Part shown: positions 26,780-34,632 of the stretch, piece after piece | Position numbering within the stretch: the stretch's first letter is position 1 | Layout: the number at the start of each line of letters is the position of its first letter | NCBI GenBank assembly: GCA_900542015.1 | Contig: UQLY01000001.1 | Span: forward strand, 124,001-188,000 | DNA: 64,000 nucleotides | Source of the DNA: an uncultured Lachnospiraceae bacterium | GTDB lineage: Bacteria > Bacillota > Clostridia > Lachnospirales > Lachnospiraceae | Direction: 5' to 3' | The notes under the pieces: generated by a model | What the model was told of the DNA's origin: nothing | Databases searched by the model: none | Seen by the model: only the letters and a program-made list of their open reading frames with translations | Program-made: the position numbers and the translations under genes

Positions 26780-27171
26780 ATGACTCTTACCACCTCGTCC
26801 GCACGTTCTGCAAGCAGGACCAACAGTCTTCCCGTCCGCTCCCGGTACGCTCTCTCAAACCCGTCCACCGGTACGATTCCGTTTCCGATTTCGTCGCTGA
26901 TAATCATACTGTCCGGGCATTGCTTTAAAAAAGCCTCCAACCGCGCTTCGGGCTCCTCTCCCTGCCGCATACAGGTCCTGACCCATTCGTGGAAGCGGTT
27001 GATAACAATCCGTTTCCCCTGCGCCAACGCCTCCGCCGCCTGTTCTTTTTCCGGTATTTCTCCGTCCCAGACCGCGAACCCGCTTTCGGGCTTTGGCTCG
27101 CCCTGCCGATTCTCCCGTCGGAAAACATAATTTAATTTTCCCTGTGCATAGCCTCCGATAAACAATTTCAT
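26752..27171 (-). CDS. CobU-like protein with degenerate P-loop (second copy)
   Basis: 139 residues from MKLFIGGYAQGKLNYVF, with GGAAG before the ATG; canonical CobU is about 180. The C-terminal half matches CobU well (ISDEIGNGIVPVDGFERAYR and LAERADEVVRVICGIG). The P-loop is altered (GGYAQGKLN in place of GGxxSGKS) and I find no HRxxR guanylylation-histidine block. The kinase/guanylyltransferase activity is therefore doubtful on its own. A proper P-loop CobU is encoded two genes upstream with the opposite pattern of losses, so the two may form a complex. Earlier in-frame starts run through a GC-rich tandem repeat and are unlikely. Confidence 0.75.
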   Translation of the reverse strand: MKLFIGGYAQGKLNYVFRRENRQGEPKPESGFAVWDGEIPEKEQAAEALAQGKRIVINRFHEWVRTCMRQGEEPEARLEAFLKQCPDSMIISDEIGNGIVPVDGFERAYRERTGRLLVLLAERADEVVRVICGIGQKIK

Positions 27172-27194
27172 CTTTTTCTTCCTTTCACACCGGA

Positions 27195-27259
27195 CGGTTT
27201 CTTCGCCCGCCGGGTCTTTCGCACGCCCGGTCCTTTCCCCGCCCGGTCCTTTCCCCGCC
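27195..27259. repeat. 16-bp GC-rich tandem repeat between cobS and the second cobU-like gene
   Basis: Two perfect adjacent copies of CGGTCCTTTCCCCGCC (27228-27243, 27244-27259) are preceded by two diverged copies (27195-27227). On the transcribed strand these are runs of GGCGGGGAAAGGACCG, guanine-rich enough to fold. The array fills most of the 109-bp gap. Confidence 0.8.
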
Positions 27260-27280
27260 TGGCATTGCCCCGCCGTCTGC

Positions 27281-28045
27281 TTACCCGGCAACCTGCAAAA
27301 TCGCCGCAGCCGCCGTCATGCAGCATTCGCAGATCAGGACAAAATACCCCGCCGTATCGCCCGTAATGCCGCCAAGCTCTTTTTTACAGCGAAAGTAATA
27401 ATATGCAAAGGCGCCCAGCGCGGCGAGCACAATCACGCCTCCGGCACAAAAGGACAGCCACAGCATAAACGCCGCGCACAATATCCCCTGGAGCCCCAGG
27501 GAGCCTTTTACAATCCTTTTTTGCGCCCGGCTTGCAAAAAGATAAAGCAAACCCTCCTGCTTTGCCGACCGGAAGGAAACCACGCCGATCCCGCTTAAAC
27601 ACCTTGCCAGGAAAAAGCCCGCGCACAAAATCTGCAGCAGGTTTTTATCCCGTACCTGGGAAAAGGCGCCCACATAAATGAGCCCGTATGCCGCAAATTG
27701 AATGACCGCAAAGGCGCCGATATGGGAATCCTGCAGGATTTCCAGCTTTTTCTCCCTCGGCTGATAAGAATGGAACGCGTCCATCGTATCCAAAAACCCG
27801 TCCGCATGAATCCCTCCGGTTATTACCAGCGGGATCGCCGCCCCGATCAGCGCATAGTACAGCCCGTTCACCGCAAAGCGGTCGCAGACGGCGTACCAGA
27901 GATATACGACCCCTCCGATGAGTGCGCCCACCCAGGGGAAGAAGCAGAGCACATATTTCATATCCTCGTCCTTCCACGCAAATTGGGGAACCGGAACCCC
28001 GGAATACATGGAGAACGCTATCATACATGATTTTACAAGCCGCAT
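27281..28045 (-). CDS. cobS: Adenosylcobinamide-GDP ribazoletransferase (cobalamin synthase, CobS)
   Basis: 254 residues, a polytopic membrane protein. TGGIHADGFLDTMDAFHSYQ (about 77-96) is the CobS signature with metal-binding Asp residues, and SHIGAFAVIQF follows as usual. FRSAKQEGLL and the GGITGDTAGYFVLICE block near the C-terminus complete the family pattern. It joins alpha-ribazole (phosphate) to adenosylcobinamide-GDP at the membrane. One nucleotide separates it from cobU. Confidence 0.95.
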   Translation of the reverse strand: MRLVKSCMIAFSMYSGVPVPQFAWKDEDMKYVLCFFPWVGALIGGVVYLWYAVCDRFAVNGLYYALIGAAIPLVITGGIHADGFLDTMDAFHSYQPREKKLEILQDSHIGAFAVIQFAAYGLIYVGAFSQVRDKNLLQILCAGFFLARCLSGIGVVSFRSAKQEGLLYLFASRAQKRIVKGSLGLQGILCAAFMLWLSFCAGGVIVLAALGAFAYYYFRCKKELGGITGDTAGYFVLICECCMTAAAAILQVAG

Positions 28046-28046
28046 C

Positions 28047-28610
28047 CTACTTTCCTTCCTTTACTGTACCTTCCTTTACCGTAACCGGGATTCCCACAAC
28101 CACTTCAACGACCCGGTCGGCAAGCGCCGCAAGCCTTTCGTTGATGCTTCCCATCGCCTTCAGATATTCGCGGGTCGGTTCCTCGTAGGTAATCCCGTCC
28201 TGAAACACATTGTTCGTAACTATAACTGTGTGTTTTAGTTTTCTGTTTAATACCGTTACACCCTGTACGACTGTTTCCGTCACTTCCCGGCACGACTTTT
28301 GTCCGCCGCCTGTAAACATTTCATTTGCCGTCAGATTGGAAACGCACTCTAAGATCGCCGTCTTTTCCCGCCCCGGCGTATTCTTCATCCTTTGGAGCGC
28401 CTTATTTACCTCCACGGGCTGTTCGATTGTGACAAAGCCCTTGCCGTCCCTCATTTTGCGGTGCCTTTCTATTCTGTTCCTGCTTTCTTCGTCAAAAGCC
28501 TGCATCGTCGCGATGTAATATTTTTGACAGCCCGCGGAAAGCGCTTCGATACATGCCTCCGCATAAGTGCTCTTCCCGCTGCCGCTCCCTCCGGTGATCA
28601 ATACCATCAT
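28047..28610 (-). CDS. cobU: Adenosylcobinamide kinase/guanylyltransferase (CobU)
   Basis: 187 residues. P-loop GGSGSGKSTYAE (7-18), the nucleotide-carrying histidine block RIERHRKMRDGKGFVTIEQP (about 48-67) and VSNLTANEMF are present. It phosphorylates adenosylcobinamide and transfers GMP to it. The segment usually reading [TS]NEVGxGIVP is NNVFQDGITYEEP here, an unusual change in the active-site region. A second CobU-like protein downstream keeps that segment but lost the P-loop. It overlaps cobT by 4 nt. Confidence 0.88.
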   Translation of the reverse strand: MMVLITGGSGSGKSTYAEACIEALSAGCQKYYIATMQAFDEESRNRIERHRKMRDGKGFVTIEQPVEVNKALQRMKNTPGREKTAILECVSNLTANEMFTGGGQKSCREVTETVVQGVTVLNRKLKHTVIVTNNVFQDGITYEEPTREYLKAMGSINERLAALADRVVEVVVGIPVTVKEGTVKEGK

Positions 28611-29707
28611 GTCGTCTGAAACCTCTCGTATTGTTCTATGCTGATATCCGAAAAAGTCGTTCTGCCGTTGTAGATACCAAGCGCCATATCCAACAGAGAA
28701 AACATCATGACCGCTCCGGTTCCCTCTCCCAACGCCAGGTTCCCGTCGATGACGGGCTCCATTTCCAGTTCTTTCGCCAACAGTGTTACCGCAGGCTCCT
28801 TTCCCTTATGGGAAGGAATCAGATACGCCTTCGTCCCCGGAACCAGGCGTTCCGCCAAAAGAGCCGCCACCATGCTGATGACGCCGTCCAAAACCACGGG
28901 GACCGAAAAAAGCGCGCCGCCGATACAGACCCCGGCAAGCCCCGCGATATCCAGCCCGCCCACGGTCCGCAGCACCGTCAGCGCATCGGCATGATACAGA
29001 TCATAGTTTCGGATTGCTTTTGCAATTACCTCCCGCTTACGGGACAGCCCTGCATCGCTAAGTCCGGCTCCCCTTCCCGTGACCGCAGCCGCCTCGCAGC
29101 CCAACAGAGCCGCCGCCACCGCGCTGCTTGTGGTCGTATTGCCGATTCCCATTTCTCCGGTCGCCAGAATCTTGTAGCCGTCCTTTTTACAGGCGGCAGC
29201 CAGATCGATCCCCACGGCGATAGCGCGGACGGCTTCCTCCTCCGTCATTGCCGGCTCTTTCAGGAAATTGGCGGTGCCATGCCTGATTTTCCGGTTCAGC
29301 ACGCCTTCCGTCTCCTCTTCCGTCCGGATGCCGATATCCACCGGGATCGTATCCGCTCCTATGACCGCCGCCATCCTGCACACCGACGACTGTTTCTTTC
29401 CCATGGACCGCGCCACCGCCGCCGTGACCTCCTGTCCCGACTGGCTGACGCCTTCCTCCACGATCCCGTTATCCGCGCACAGGATTAGCACCGCCTTTTT
29501 GGTCAGGTCCACCTTGTCCGTCCCCGAAGCCGCGCCGATTTTGGCAATGAGCTCCTCGAACCGCCCCATCCCGTCCAGGGGTTTCGCCACTAAGTCCCAG
29601 TTTTCCAACACCTTTTTCCGGATTGTTTCATCGGGTGCTTTGACCGAAATCCGTTTCAGTTCCGCGCCCGTATAGTCATTCCATTTCGGCTTCCTGCAGC
29701 ATTCCAT
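28607..29707 (-). CDS. cobT: Nicotinate-nucleotide-dimethylbenzimidazole phosphoribosyltransferase (CobT)
   Basis: 366 residues. KPLDGMGRFEELIAKIGAA, CADNGIVEEGVSQSGQEVT, ATGEMGIGNTTTSSAVAAAL and VTGRGAGLSDAGLSRKREVI are the standard CobT blocks, and the catalytic Glu is expected in LALGEGTGAVMMFSLLDMAL near 330. It makes alpha-ribazole phosphate from a benzimidazole or other lower-ligand base and nicotinate mononucleotide. It starts 32 nt inside the end of cobQ, suggesting coupled translation. Confidence 0.96.
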   Translation of the reverse strand: MECCRKPKWNDYTGAELKRISVKAPDETIRKKVLENWDLVAKPLDGMGRFEELIAKIGAASGTDKVDLTKKAVLILCADNGIVEEGVSQSGQEVTAAVARSMGKKQSSVCRMAAVIGADTIPVDIGIRTEEETEGVLNRKIRHGTANFLKEPAMTEEEAVRAIAVGIDLAAACKKDGYKILATGEMGIGNTTTSSAVAAALLGCEAAAVTGRGAGLSDAGLSRKREVIAKAIRNYDLYHADALTVLRTVGGLDIAGLAGVCIGGALFSVPVVLDGVISMVAALLAERLVPGTKAYLIPSHKGKEPAVTLLAKELEMEPVIDGNLALGEGTGAVMMFSLLDMALGIYNGRTTFSDISIEQYERFQTT

Positions 29708-31154
29708 AGATTTCCTCCATATTCAGATACGCGCGCAGCGTATCCGCCAATTTGTCATATTCCTTTTCCTTAAAGCTCTGATAGTCCTCAAAGCCGCTTT
29801 CCGTTATGCTGATTCCCTTTTTTTCTGCAAGCGTCCGCACCACCGCGTCCGCAGCGTCCGCAGCGTCGAACATACCGTGTGTATATGAACCATATATATT
29901 GTTATGATTAGATACCACAACGCATGGCTCTTCACTCTTGCCATTGATAAAAACAGTCCGTCCCATATGGATTTCATAGCCCCGGAAGCTGCATCCTGAA
30001 AGCGCGCTCAATATGCCTTTTGTCTCGCCGATGCGTCCCTTTACCTGGCGGCGCGTTTTTTCCCTTTGCAGTACGGTAGACACCGGTAACAGCTCCATGC
30101 CGCGGATGCTTCCGCCCTCCTCCACCCGGTCGGGATCGGAGATTTCACAGCCTAACATCTGATAGCCGCCGCAGATTCCAAACACCGGAATATCCCCGGA
30201 CAGCTTTTTAACCGCCGCCTCCAGCCCGTTTTGGCGCATCCATTTCAGGTCTCCCATGGTATTTTTGCTGCCGGGCAGAAAGATCATGTCCGGTCGGCGC
30301 AGGTCGCTTGCCTTCGTCACGTACCGCACCGTTACTTCCGGGATCTGCTCAAATACATTAAAGTCCGTAAAGTTGGAGATTCTCGGATAGCGGATGACCG
30401 CAAGATCGATACAGCCTGTTTCTTTTCGGTCAAACCGTTCCGTCAGGCTGTCCTCATCCTCCAGCGAAAGCTCCATATAGGGCACGACGCCCGTCACAGG
30501 GACCCCTCCCTTTTCCTCCAGCATCCGAATCCCCGGATCGAGAATCGAAAGATCTCCTCTAAACTTGTTGATAACAAGCCCTTTGACCCGCTCCCGCTCT
30601 TTTTCCGTCAACAGCATCAGAGTCCCTAACAACTGGGCAAACACGCCGCCCCTGTCGATATCTCCCACCAGCAGGACGGGCGCATTTACCATATCTGCAA
30701 GCCCCATATTTACAATGTCGTGTTCCTTCAAATTGATCTCGGCAGGACTGCCCGCCCCCTCTATCACAATAATGTCCGCCAGTTCCGAAAGCCTCCCAAA
30801 CGCCTCCCTGATCTGCGGCACAAGCTGAAGCTTATAGGCGAAATAATCTTTGGCGCTCATATTGCCAAGGACTTCTCCGTTTACGATGACCTGGGAGCCG
30901 GTATGGTCGGTGGGCTTGAGCAAAATGGGATTCATACAGACCATCGGCTTGATTCCCGCCGCCTCCGCCTGCATGACCTGTGCCCTGCCCATTTCCAGCC
31001 CCTCCTCCGTAATATACGAATTAAGCGCCATATTCTGTGATTTAAAGGGCGCCACACGATAGCCGTCCTGTCGGAATATCCTGCATAACCCTGCAACGAG
31101 CAGGCTTTTTCCCGCATTTGACATAGTGCCCTGCACCATAATTACCTTTGCCAT
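29676..31154 (-). CDS. cbiP: Cobyric acid synthase (CobQ/CbiP)
   Basis: 492 residues from MAKVIMVQGTMSNAGKS. The N-terminal dethiobiotin-synthetase-like ATPase domain has the P-loop, FKSQNMALNSYITEEG and VIEGAGSPAEINL. The C-terminal glutamine amidotransferase domain has the nucleophile in FGICGGYQMLG (about 330-340) and late HGMFD. It amidates positions b, d, e and g of adenosylcobyrinate diamide. The frame stays open upstream to 31397 only because a 30-bp repeat keeps phase; the ATG at 31154 with AGAGG just before it fits the family start. Confidence 0.95.
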   Translation of the reverse strand: MAKVIMVQGTMSNAGKSLLVAGLCRIFRQDGYRVAPFKSQNMALNSYITEEGLEMGRAQVMQAEAAGIKPMVCMNPILLKPTDHTGSQVIVNGEVLGNMSAKDYFAYKLQLVPQIREAFGRLSELADIIVIEGAGSPAEINLKEHDIVNMGLADMVNAPVLLVGDIDRGGVFAQLLGTLMLLTEKERERVKGLVINKFRGDLSILDPGIRMLEEKGGVPVTGVVPYMELSLEDEDSLTERFDRKETGCIDLAVIRYPRISNFTDFNVFEQIPEVTVRYVTKASDLRRPDMIFLPGSKNTMGDLKWMRQNGLEAAVKKLSGDIPVFGICGGYQMLGCEISDPDRVEEGGSIRGMELLPVSTVLQREKTRRQVKGRIGETKGILSALSGCSFRGYEIHMGRTVFINGKSEEPCVVVSNHNNIYGSYTHGMFDAADAADAVVRTLAEKKGISITESGFEDYQSFKEKEYDKLADTLRAYLNMEEIYGMLQEAEME

Positions 31155-31170
31155 AATCCTCTGACCCTTT

Positions 31171-31277
31171 CCCTGCGTCCCAATCAATCTTCGCCTTTTT
31201 CCGGCGTCTCCATCAATCCTCCGCCCCTTTCCGGCGTCTCCATCAATTCTCCGCCCCTTTTCCCGGCGTCTCAATCT
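31171..31277. repeat. 30-bp tandem repeat spanning the ABC ATPase stop and the cobQ leader
   Basis: Units begin at 31171, 31201 and 31231, plus a partial, phase-shifted copy from about 31263. Units two and three differ at one position (consensus CCGGCGTCTCCATCAATYCT, then CCGCCCCTTT). On the minus strand each unit reads GGAGACGCCGGAAAGGGGCG, then GAGGATTGAT. It derives from the last codons of the upstream gene together with its stop/start junction. The outermost copy still encodes the ATPase C-terminus ETPGKGAEN. Confidence 0.88.
31184..31243 (-). CDS. Possible 19-residue peptide METPERGGGLMETPEKGED between ATPase gene and cobQ
   Basis: Its ATG overlaps the TGA of the ABC ATPase gene (TGATG), with GGGGCGGAG about 5 nt upstream, and it ends in TGA 29 nt before cobQ. 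It is formed wholly by the tandem repeat, and the peptide itself repeats METPE. Translation by re-initiation is plausible, but a cellular function is not implied. It could simply carry ribosomes toward cobQ. Confidence 0.3.
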   Translation of the reverse strand: METPERGGGLMETPEKGED

Positions 31278-32364
31278 GCTTGCCGCTTTCGCGCGCAAAT
31301 TCCAATAATTCCCGGTTGGCGCGTTCCAGCGTATGGAAGGTTTCCCTGCAGCAGATGACTTTCCGACAGCCCGCCAGCTTTTCTTTCGCCTCTTCAAGAC
31401 AACGCTCCCCTATAGGCTCAAACGCCCCGGTTTCAATGACCTGCGCCGCCAATGCCTTCGCCACCGGATAATCCAGATCATTTTGAAATAAAATCCCGGT
31501 TGCAAAGGGAACGCCCTGCCTCTGCAGCCTGCGGTAAGTTGCGCGCCCGCAGCCGCCGCCCGCGATGACAAAGACCCCGGGTTCTCCTTTCGCCGCAGGA
31601 AGCTCCATCGTCTGGCTTTCCTCGTCAAAGCTGCCTGCGGATACCCCAAAGAGCCGGGACAGATATCCCGGCACAAAGATTTCCTCCGGCGTTCCCAGTC
31701 TGTCCACATAGCTCCCGTTAAGGCACAGTATCCGGTCGGAGAGCTTTGCGGCGAGTTCCAGCTCATGAAGGGACAAAATCACGGTCAGTTCCCGTTCCCT
31801 TTTCATCTCCTGCAGCACGGACAAAAATTCCAGCTTATATTTCACGTCCAGATAGGAAGTCGGTTCATCCAGGATGACGATCTCCGGCTCCTGACAGATG
31901 GCGCGCGCCAGCATGACCCGCTGCCGCTGCCCGTCGCTGATGCGCGTAAAATCCTGTTCCCCGATCTCTCCGACGCGGACCAGCTCCATCGCTTCCTTTA
32001 CAATCTGCCGGTCCTTTTGGGAAAGAATGCCGAAACGCCCCGTGTAGGGATACCTGCCCGTCGCAACCACGTCCTCACAGGTCATCAACTCCGTCCGCAG
32101 CCTGTCCGTCAAGACCACCGCCATCTTTTGGGACAGCCTTTTGCCCGACATTTCCTCCAGGCTTTCCCCGCCCAGACAGACGACTCCGCCAAGAAGCCGA
32201 AGCTGCCTCGCAATGCTTTTTAAAACCGTGGATTTGCCCGCGCCGTTAGGACCGATTAACGTCAGGATTTCTCCCTTTTTCAGTTTGATTTCGATTTCTT
32301 CAATCAAGGGCTTGCCATGGTAGCCCACGCTCATCTTTTCCGCCCTGAAATAGTACTCCATCAT
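31243..32364 (-). CDS. ABC importer ATPase, BtuD/FecE type, with C-terminal extension
   Basis: 373 residues starting MMEYYFRAEKMSVGYHGKP, the ATG overlapping the permease stop (ATGA). Walker A GPNGAGKST, signature ISDGQRQRVMLARA, Walker B IVILDEPTSYLD and the switch His in LSLHELELA form a normal 240-residue ATPase. It is followed by about 120 extra residues (from about 250: GVFVIAGGGCGRATYRRL, then RKVICCRETFHTLERANREL) not found in BtuD or FecE. The extension looks like a small alpha/beta domain with a Gly-rich loop and could be regulatory. It pairs with the permease and binding lipoprotein upstream, presumably importing a corrinoid, cobalt complex or other tetrapyrrole. Confidence 0.9.
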   Translation of the reverse strand: MMEYYFRAEKMSVGYHGKPLIEEIEIKLKKGEILTLIGPNGAGKSTVLKSIARQLRLLGGVVCLGGESLEEMSGKRLSQKMAVVLTDRLRTELMTCEDVVATGRYPYTGRFGILSQKDRQIVKEAMELVRVGEIGEQDFTRISDGQRQRVMLARAICQEPEIVILDEPTSYLDVKYKLEFLSVLQEMKRERELTVILSLHELELAAKLSDRILCLNGSYVDRLGTPEEIFVPGYLSRLFGVSAGSFDEESQTMELPAAKGEPGVFVIAGGGCGRATYRRLQRQGVPFATGILFQNDLDYPVAKALAAQVIETGAFEPIGERCLEEAKEKLAGCRKVICCRETFHTLERANRELLEFARESGKQIETPGKGAEN

Positions 32365-33377
32365 ACCACCTTCTCCCGATTGCGTCTGATCATGACCCAC
32401 AGCACCACAGGCGCTCCGAAGATTGCCGTTACCGTGCTGATACTAAGCTCCGTAGGCGCAAAGAGAGTCCTCGCCAGCAGATCGCAGAACAGGCAGAATA
32501 CGCTGCCTCCCAGGAAACACGCCGGAATCATAAGAATGGGCTTCGCCGTGCCTAACAGACTTTTTACCAGATGGGGAACCGCAACCCCCACAAAGGAAAT
32601 CGGTCCCGCAAACGCCACGATACACGCCGACAAAACGCCGGATAACACCACCAGCCCGACGCGCAACAGGCGAACATTTACACCCATGTTTCCGGCATAT
32701 GCCTCTCCCAACTGATAGGCGCTTAAAGGCTTCGACAGGCAAAATACAATTACCGTGGTCACGGCGGTCACTCCCGCCATGGCGGCGACATTGTCCCACG
32801 TCATGCCGGAAAAGCTTCCTCTGGACCAGTTGTGGAGATTGACGATATCCGCATCGTCGGCAAAGGTTACCACCAGCTCCGTCACCGCCGAGCAAATATA
32901 GCCGATCATTACCCCGCTGACTACCAGCATGGACGTCGTGCTGACCTTGCGGGATATCGGCAGGACAAAGCCCATGGAAAGCATCGCTCCCGCAAACGCC
33001 GCGATAATCAACGCCGCCGAACTGAGCCGCACGGCGCGTTCCATAAAAAATACCATGGTAAGCGCCACGACCATCTTTGCTCCGGAGGAAATTCCCAGCA
33101 CAAAAGGACCTGCAATGGGATTGTGAAAAAAGGTCTGCAACAGATATCCCGAAAGCCCCAGCGCGCCTCCGAGTATCATGGCGGCAAGCGCCCTGGGCAT
33201 TCGGATATCCCACAAGATCCTGCTGTTTTCCACTTCCGCTCCACGGACGGACGCTAAAATATCGGATAAGGAGATCCTGACGGTTCCGATACAGACATTC
33301 AGTATCACAAATAGAATGACGCCGGTTCCCAACAAAAGGAAAACTGCCGTATATCTGATTTTCCTGCTCCGCTCCAT
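32361..33377 (-). CDS. FecCD/BtuC-family ABC permease
   Basis: 338 residues with eight to ten membrane spans. RMPRALAAMILGGALGLSGY, GISSGAKMVVAL and the coupling-helix region GPISFVGVAVPHLVKSLLG (about 265-283) are family hallmarks. Members carry vitamin B12, heme or ferric siderophores. The setting inside a riboswitch-controlled B12 operon favours a corrinoid or related tetrapyrrole. It starts 12 nt after the binding-protein gene. Confidence 0.93.
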   Translation of the reverse strand: MERSRKIRYTAVFLLLGTGVILFVILNVCIGTVRISLSDILASVRGAEVENSRILWDIRMPRALAAMILGGALGLSGYLLQTFFHNPIAGPFVLGISSGAKMVVALTMVFFMERAVRLSSAALIIAAFAGAMLSMGFVLPISRKVSTTSMLVVSGVMIGYICSAVTELVVTFADDADIVNLHNWSRGSFSGMTWDNVAAMAGVTAVTTVIVFCLSKPLSAYQLGEAYAGNMGVNVRLLRVGLVVLSGVLSACIVAFAGPISFVGVAVPHLVKSLLGTAKPILMIPACFLGGSVFCLFCDLLARTLFAPTELSISTVTAIFGAPVVLWVMIRRNREKVV

Positions 33378-33389
33378 ACCGCGCCTCCT

Positions 33390-34619
33390 TTATTTAAGCC
33401 GGAAAAGATATTCCATCTTTTCCTCGTCCTCTCCCAGCAACATGCCGTGAATATCCCGGATCAGATAACCAACCGCCATGGACTGCTGGTAAAAATCATT
33501 GGTCGTGCACCAGACATTGCCCTCCTGCACAGCCTTAAAATCCGCCAAAACAGGACACTTATCAAGCAACTCCTCCACGGAAGTGATCCCGCCGTCGATG
33601 GAGCTGTTGTAAATGATGAAATCCGCGTCCTTCGCGCCGTCATAAAACTCTTCAATCTGCATACTCATCGTAGAGCGTTTGGTTTCCGGATCTGACAGAT
33701 TCTCAAAGATGTATCTTCCCCCGGCAAGCTCGATCATCTTCGGAATATAATCAGAGCTTTGGCGTACCTGCACCAGCCCGTTAGAGGTAATATAGAAAAA
33801 AGCCACGGTTTTATCCGTTTTTTCCTGTGCCGTTACCTCATCCAAAATCGCGGTCTGCTCGGCAAACGCCGCTTCAGCGGCTTCTTCTTTCCCAAGCAGG
33901 GCGCCGTAAAACTTAATCCACTCCACGCGTCCGAGCGGGTGAGACTCATAGCTGGAATATTCTATGACCACCGGAATCCCGAAATCCTCCAGCATTTCTA
34001 TGACTTCCGGCGAATGGGATATCATCATATTTTCAATGGCAAGCGTGCAGTCTCCGGATACAATCAACTCATAATCCGGTTTGTTATACTTTCCTGCATA
34101 CAGAATATCCCCGTCCGCCATCGCTTCCTTAGCGGCGTCGATATACCACCCGTCCTCCTTCTGCCCGGAAAACCGGATGGAATCCAGCGCGTCCAGATGC
34201 ACGAAAAGATCCATCGCCGAAGAAGATACCAGATAGAGATTTTCAAGCGGCTGATTTAATACGATCACATCCTCTTCAATCCCCTGTGGCGTTTCTTTTC
34301 CCTCGGGCACGACAAAAATTCTTGTCCCGTCCATGGTTTCCAACAGCCGGTATCCGCCTTCATAACAGTCCACGGAAAAATTTTCCGCATACTGCAGCGC
34401 GATACTGCCTTCATAGACCAAATCTTCATAGGTCAAATCTTCATAGACCGGATTTTTGCCGATCCGGCTCTCCCCGCTTACGGTCGCCTCCGCCTTCGTT
34501 TCCTGCGCCGTCTTTGTATCTTCCGACAGATCGGAAGAAGGACTGCCGCAGCTATACAGCCCCAGCAGTCCCAACAAAAGCAAACAGCATATCCTAATTT
34601 CTTTTTTTCTTCCTTTCAT
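33390..34619 (-). CDS. FecB/BtuF-like substrate-binding lipoprotein
   Basis: 409 residues. A signal peptide with lipobox LYSCGS (Cys about 24) is followed by a Thr/Glu-rich linker with duplicated DLTYEDLVYE-like elements. The type III (helical-backbone) periplasmic-binding fold follows: EDVIVLNQPLENLYLVSSSA, SGDCTLAIENMMIS, GIPVVIEYSSYESHPLGRVE and MIELAGGRYIFENL. It sits on the outer membrane leaflet face and feeds the permease. The ligand is not evident; B12, cobinamide or heme fit the class. Confidence 0.9.
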   Translation of the reverse strand: MKGRKKEIRICCLLLLGLLGLYSCGSPSSDLSEDTKTAQETKAEATVSGESRIGKNPVYEDLTYEDLVYEGSIALQYAENFSVDCYEGGYRLLETMDGTRIFVVPEGKETPQGIEEDVIVLNQPLENLYLVSSSAMDLFVHLDALDSIRFSGQKEDGWYIDAAKEAMADGDILYAGKYNKPDYELIVSGDCTLAIENMMISHSPEVIEMLEDFGIPVVIEYSSYESHPLGRVEWIKFYGALLGKEEAAEAAFAEQTAILDEVTAQEKTDKTVAFFYITSNGLVQVRQSSDYIPKMIELAGGRYIFENLSDPETKRSTMSMQIEEFYDGAKDADFIIYNSSIDGGITSVEELLDKCPVLADFKAVQEGNVWCTTNDFYQQSMAVGYLIRDIHGMLLGEDEEKMEYLFRLK

Positions 34620-34632
34620 CCGCCGTAACCTC

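Noticed and set aside
31171..31277. Possible CRISPR array
   Set aside because: The units are contiguous with no spacers and derive from coding sequence; it is a plain tandem repeat.
29676..31397. CobQ with an 81-residue N-terminal extension
   Set aside because: The extension is read-through of the 30-bp repeat and the 3' end of the ATPase gene in another frame; the family start is at 31154.
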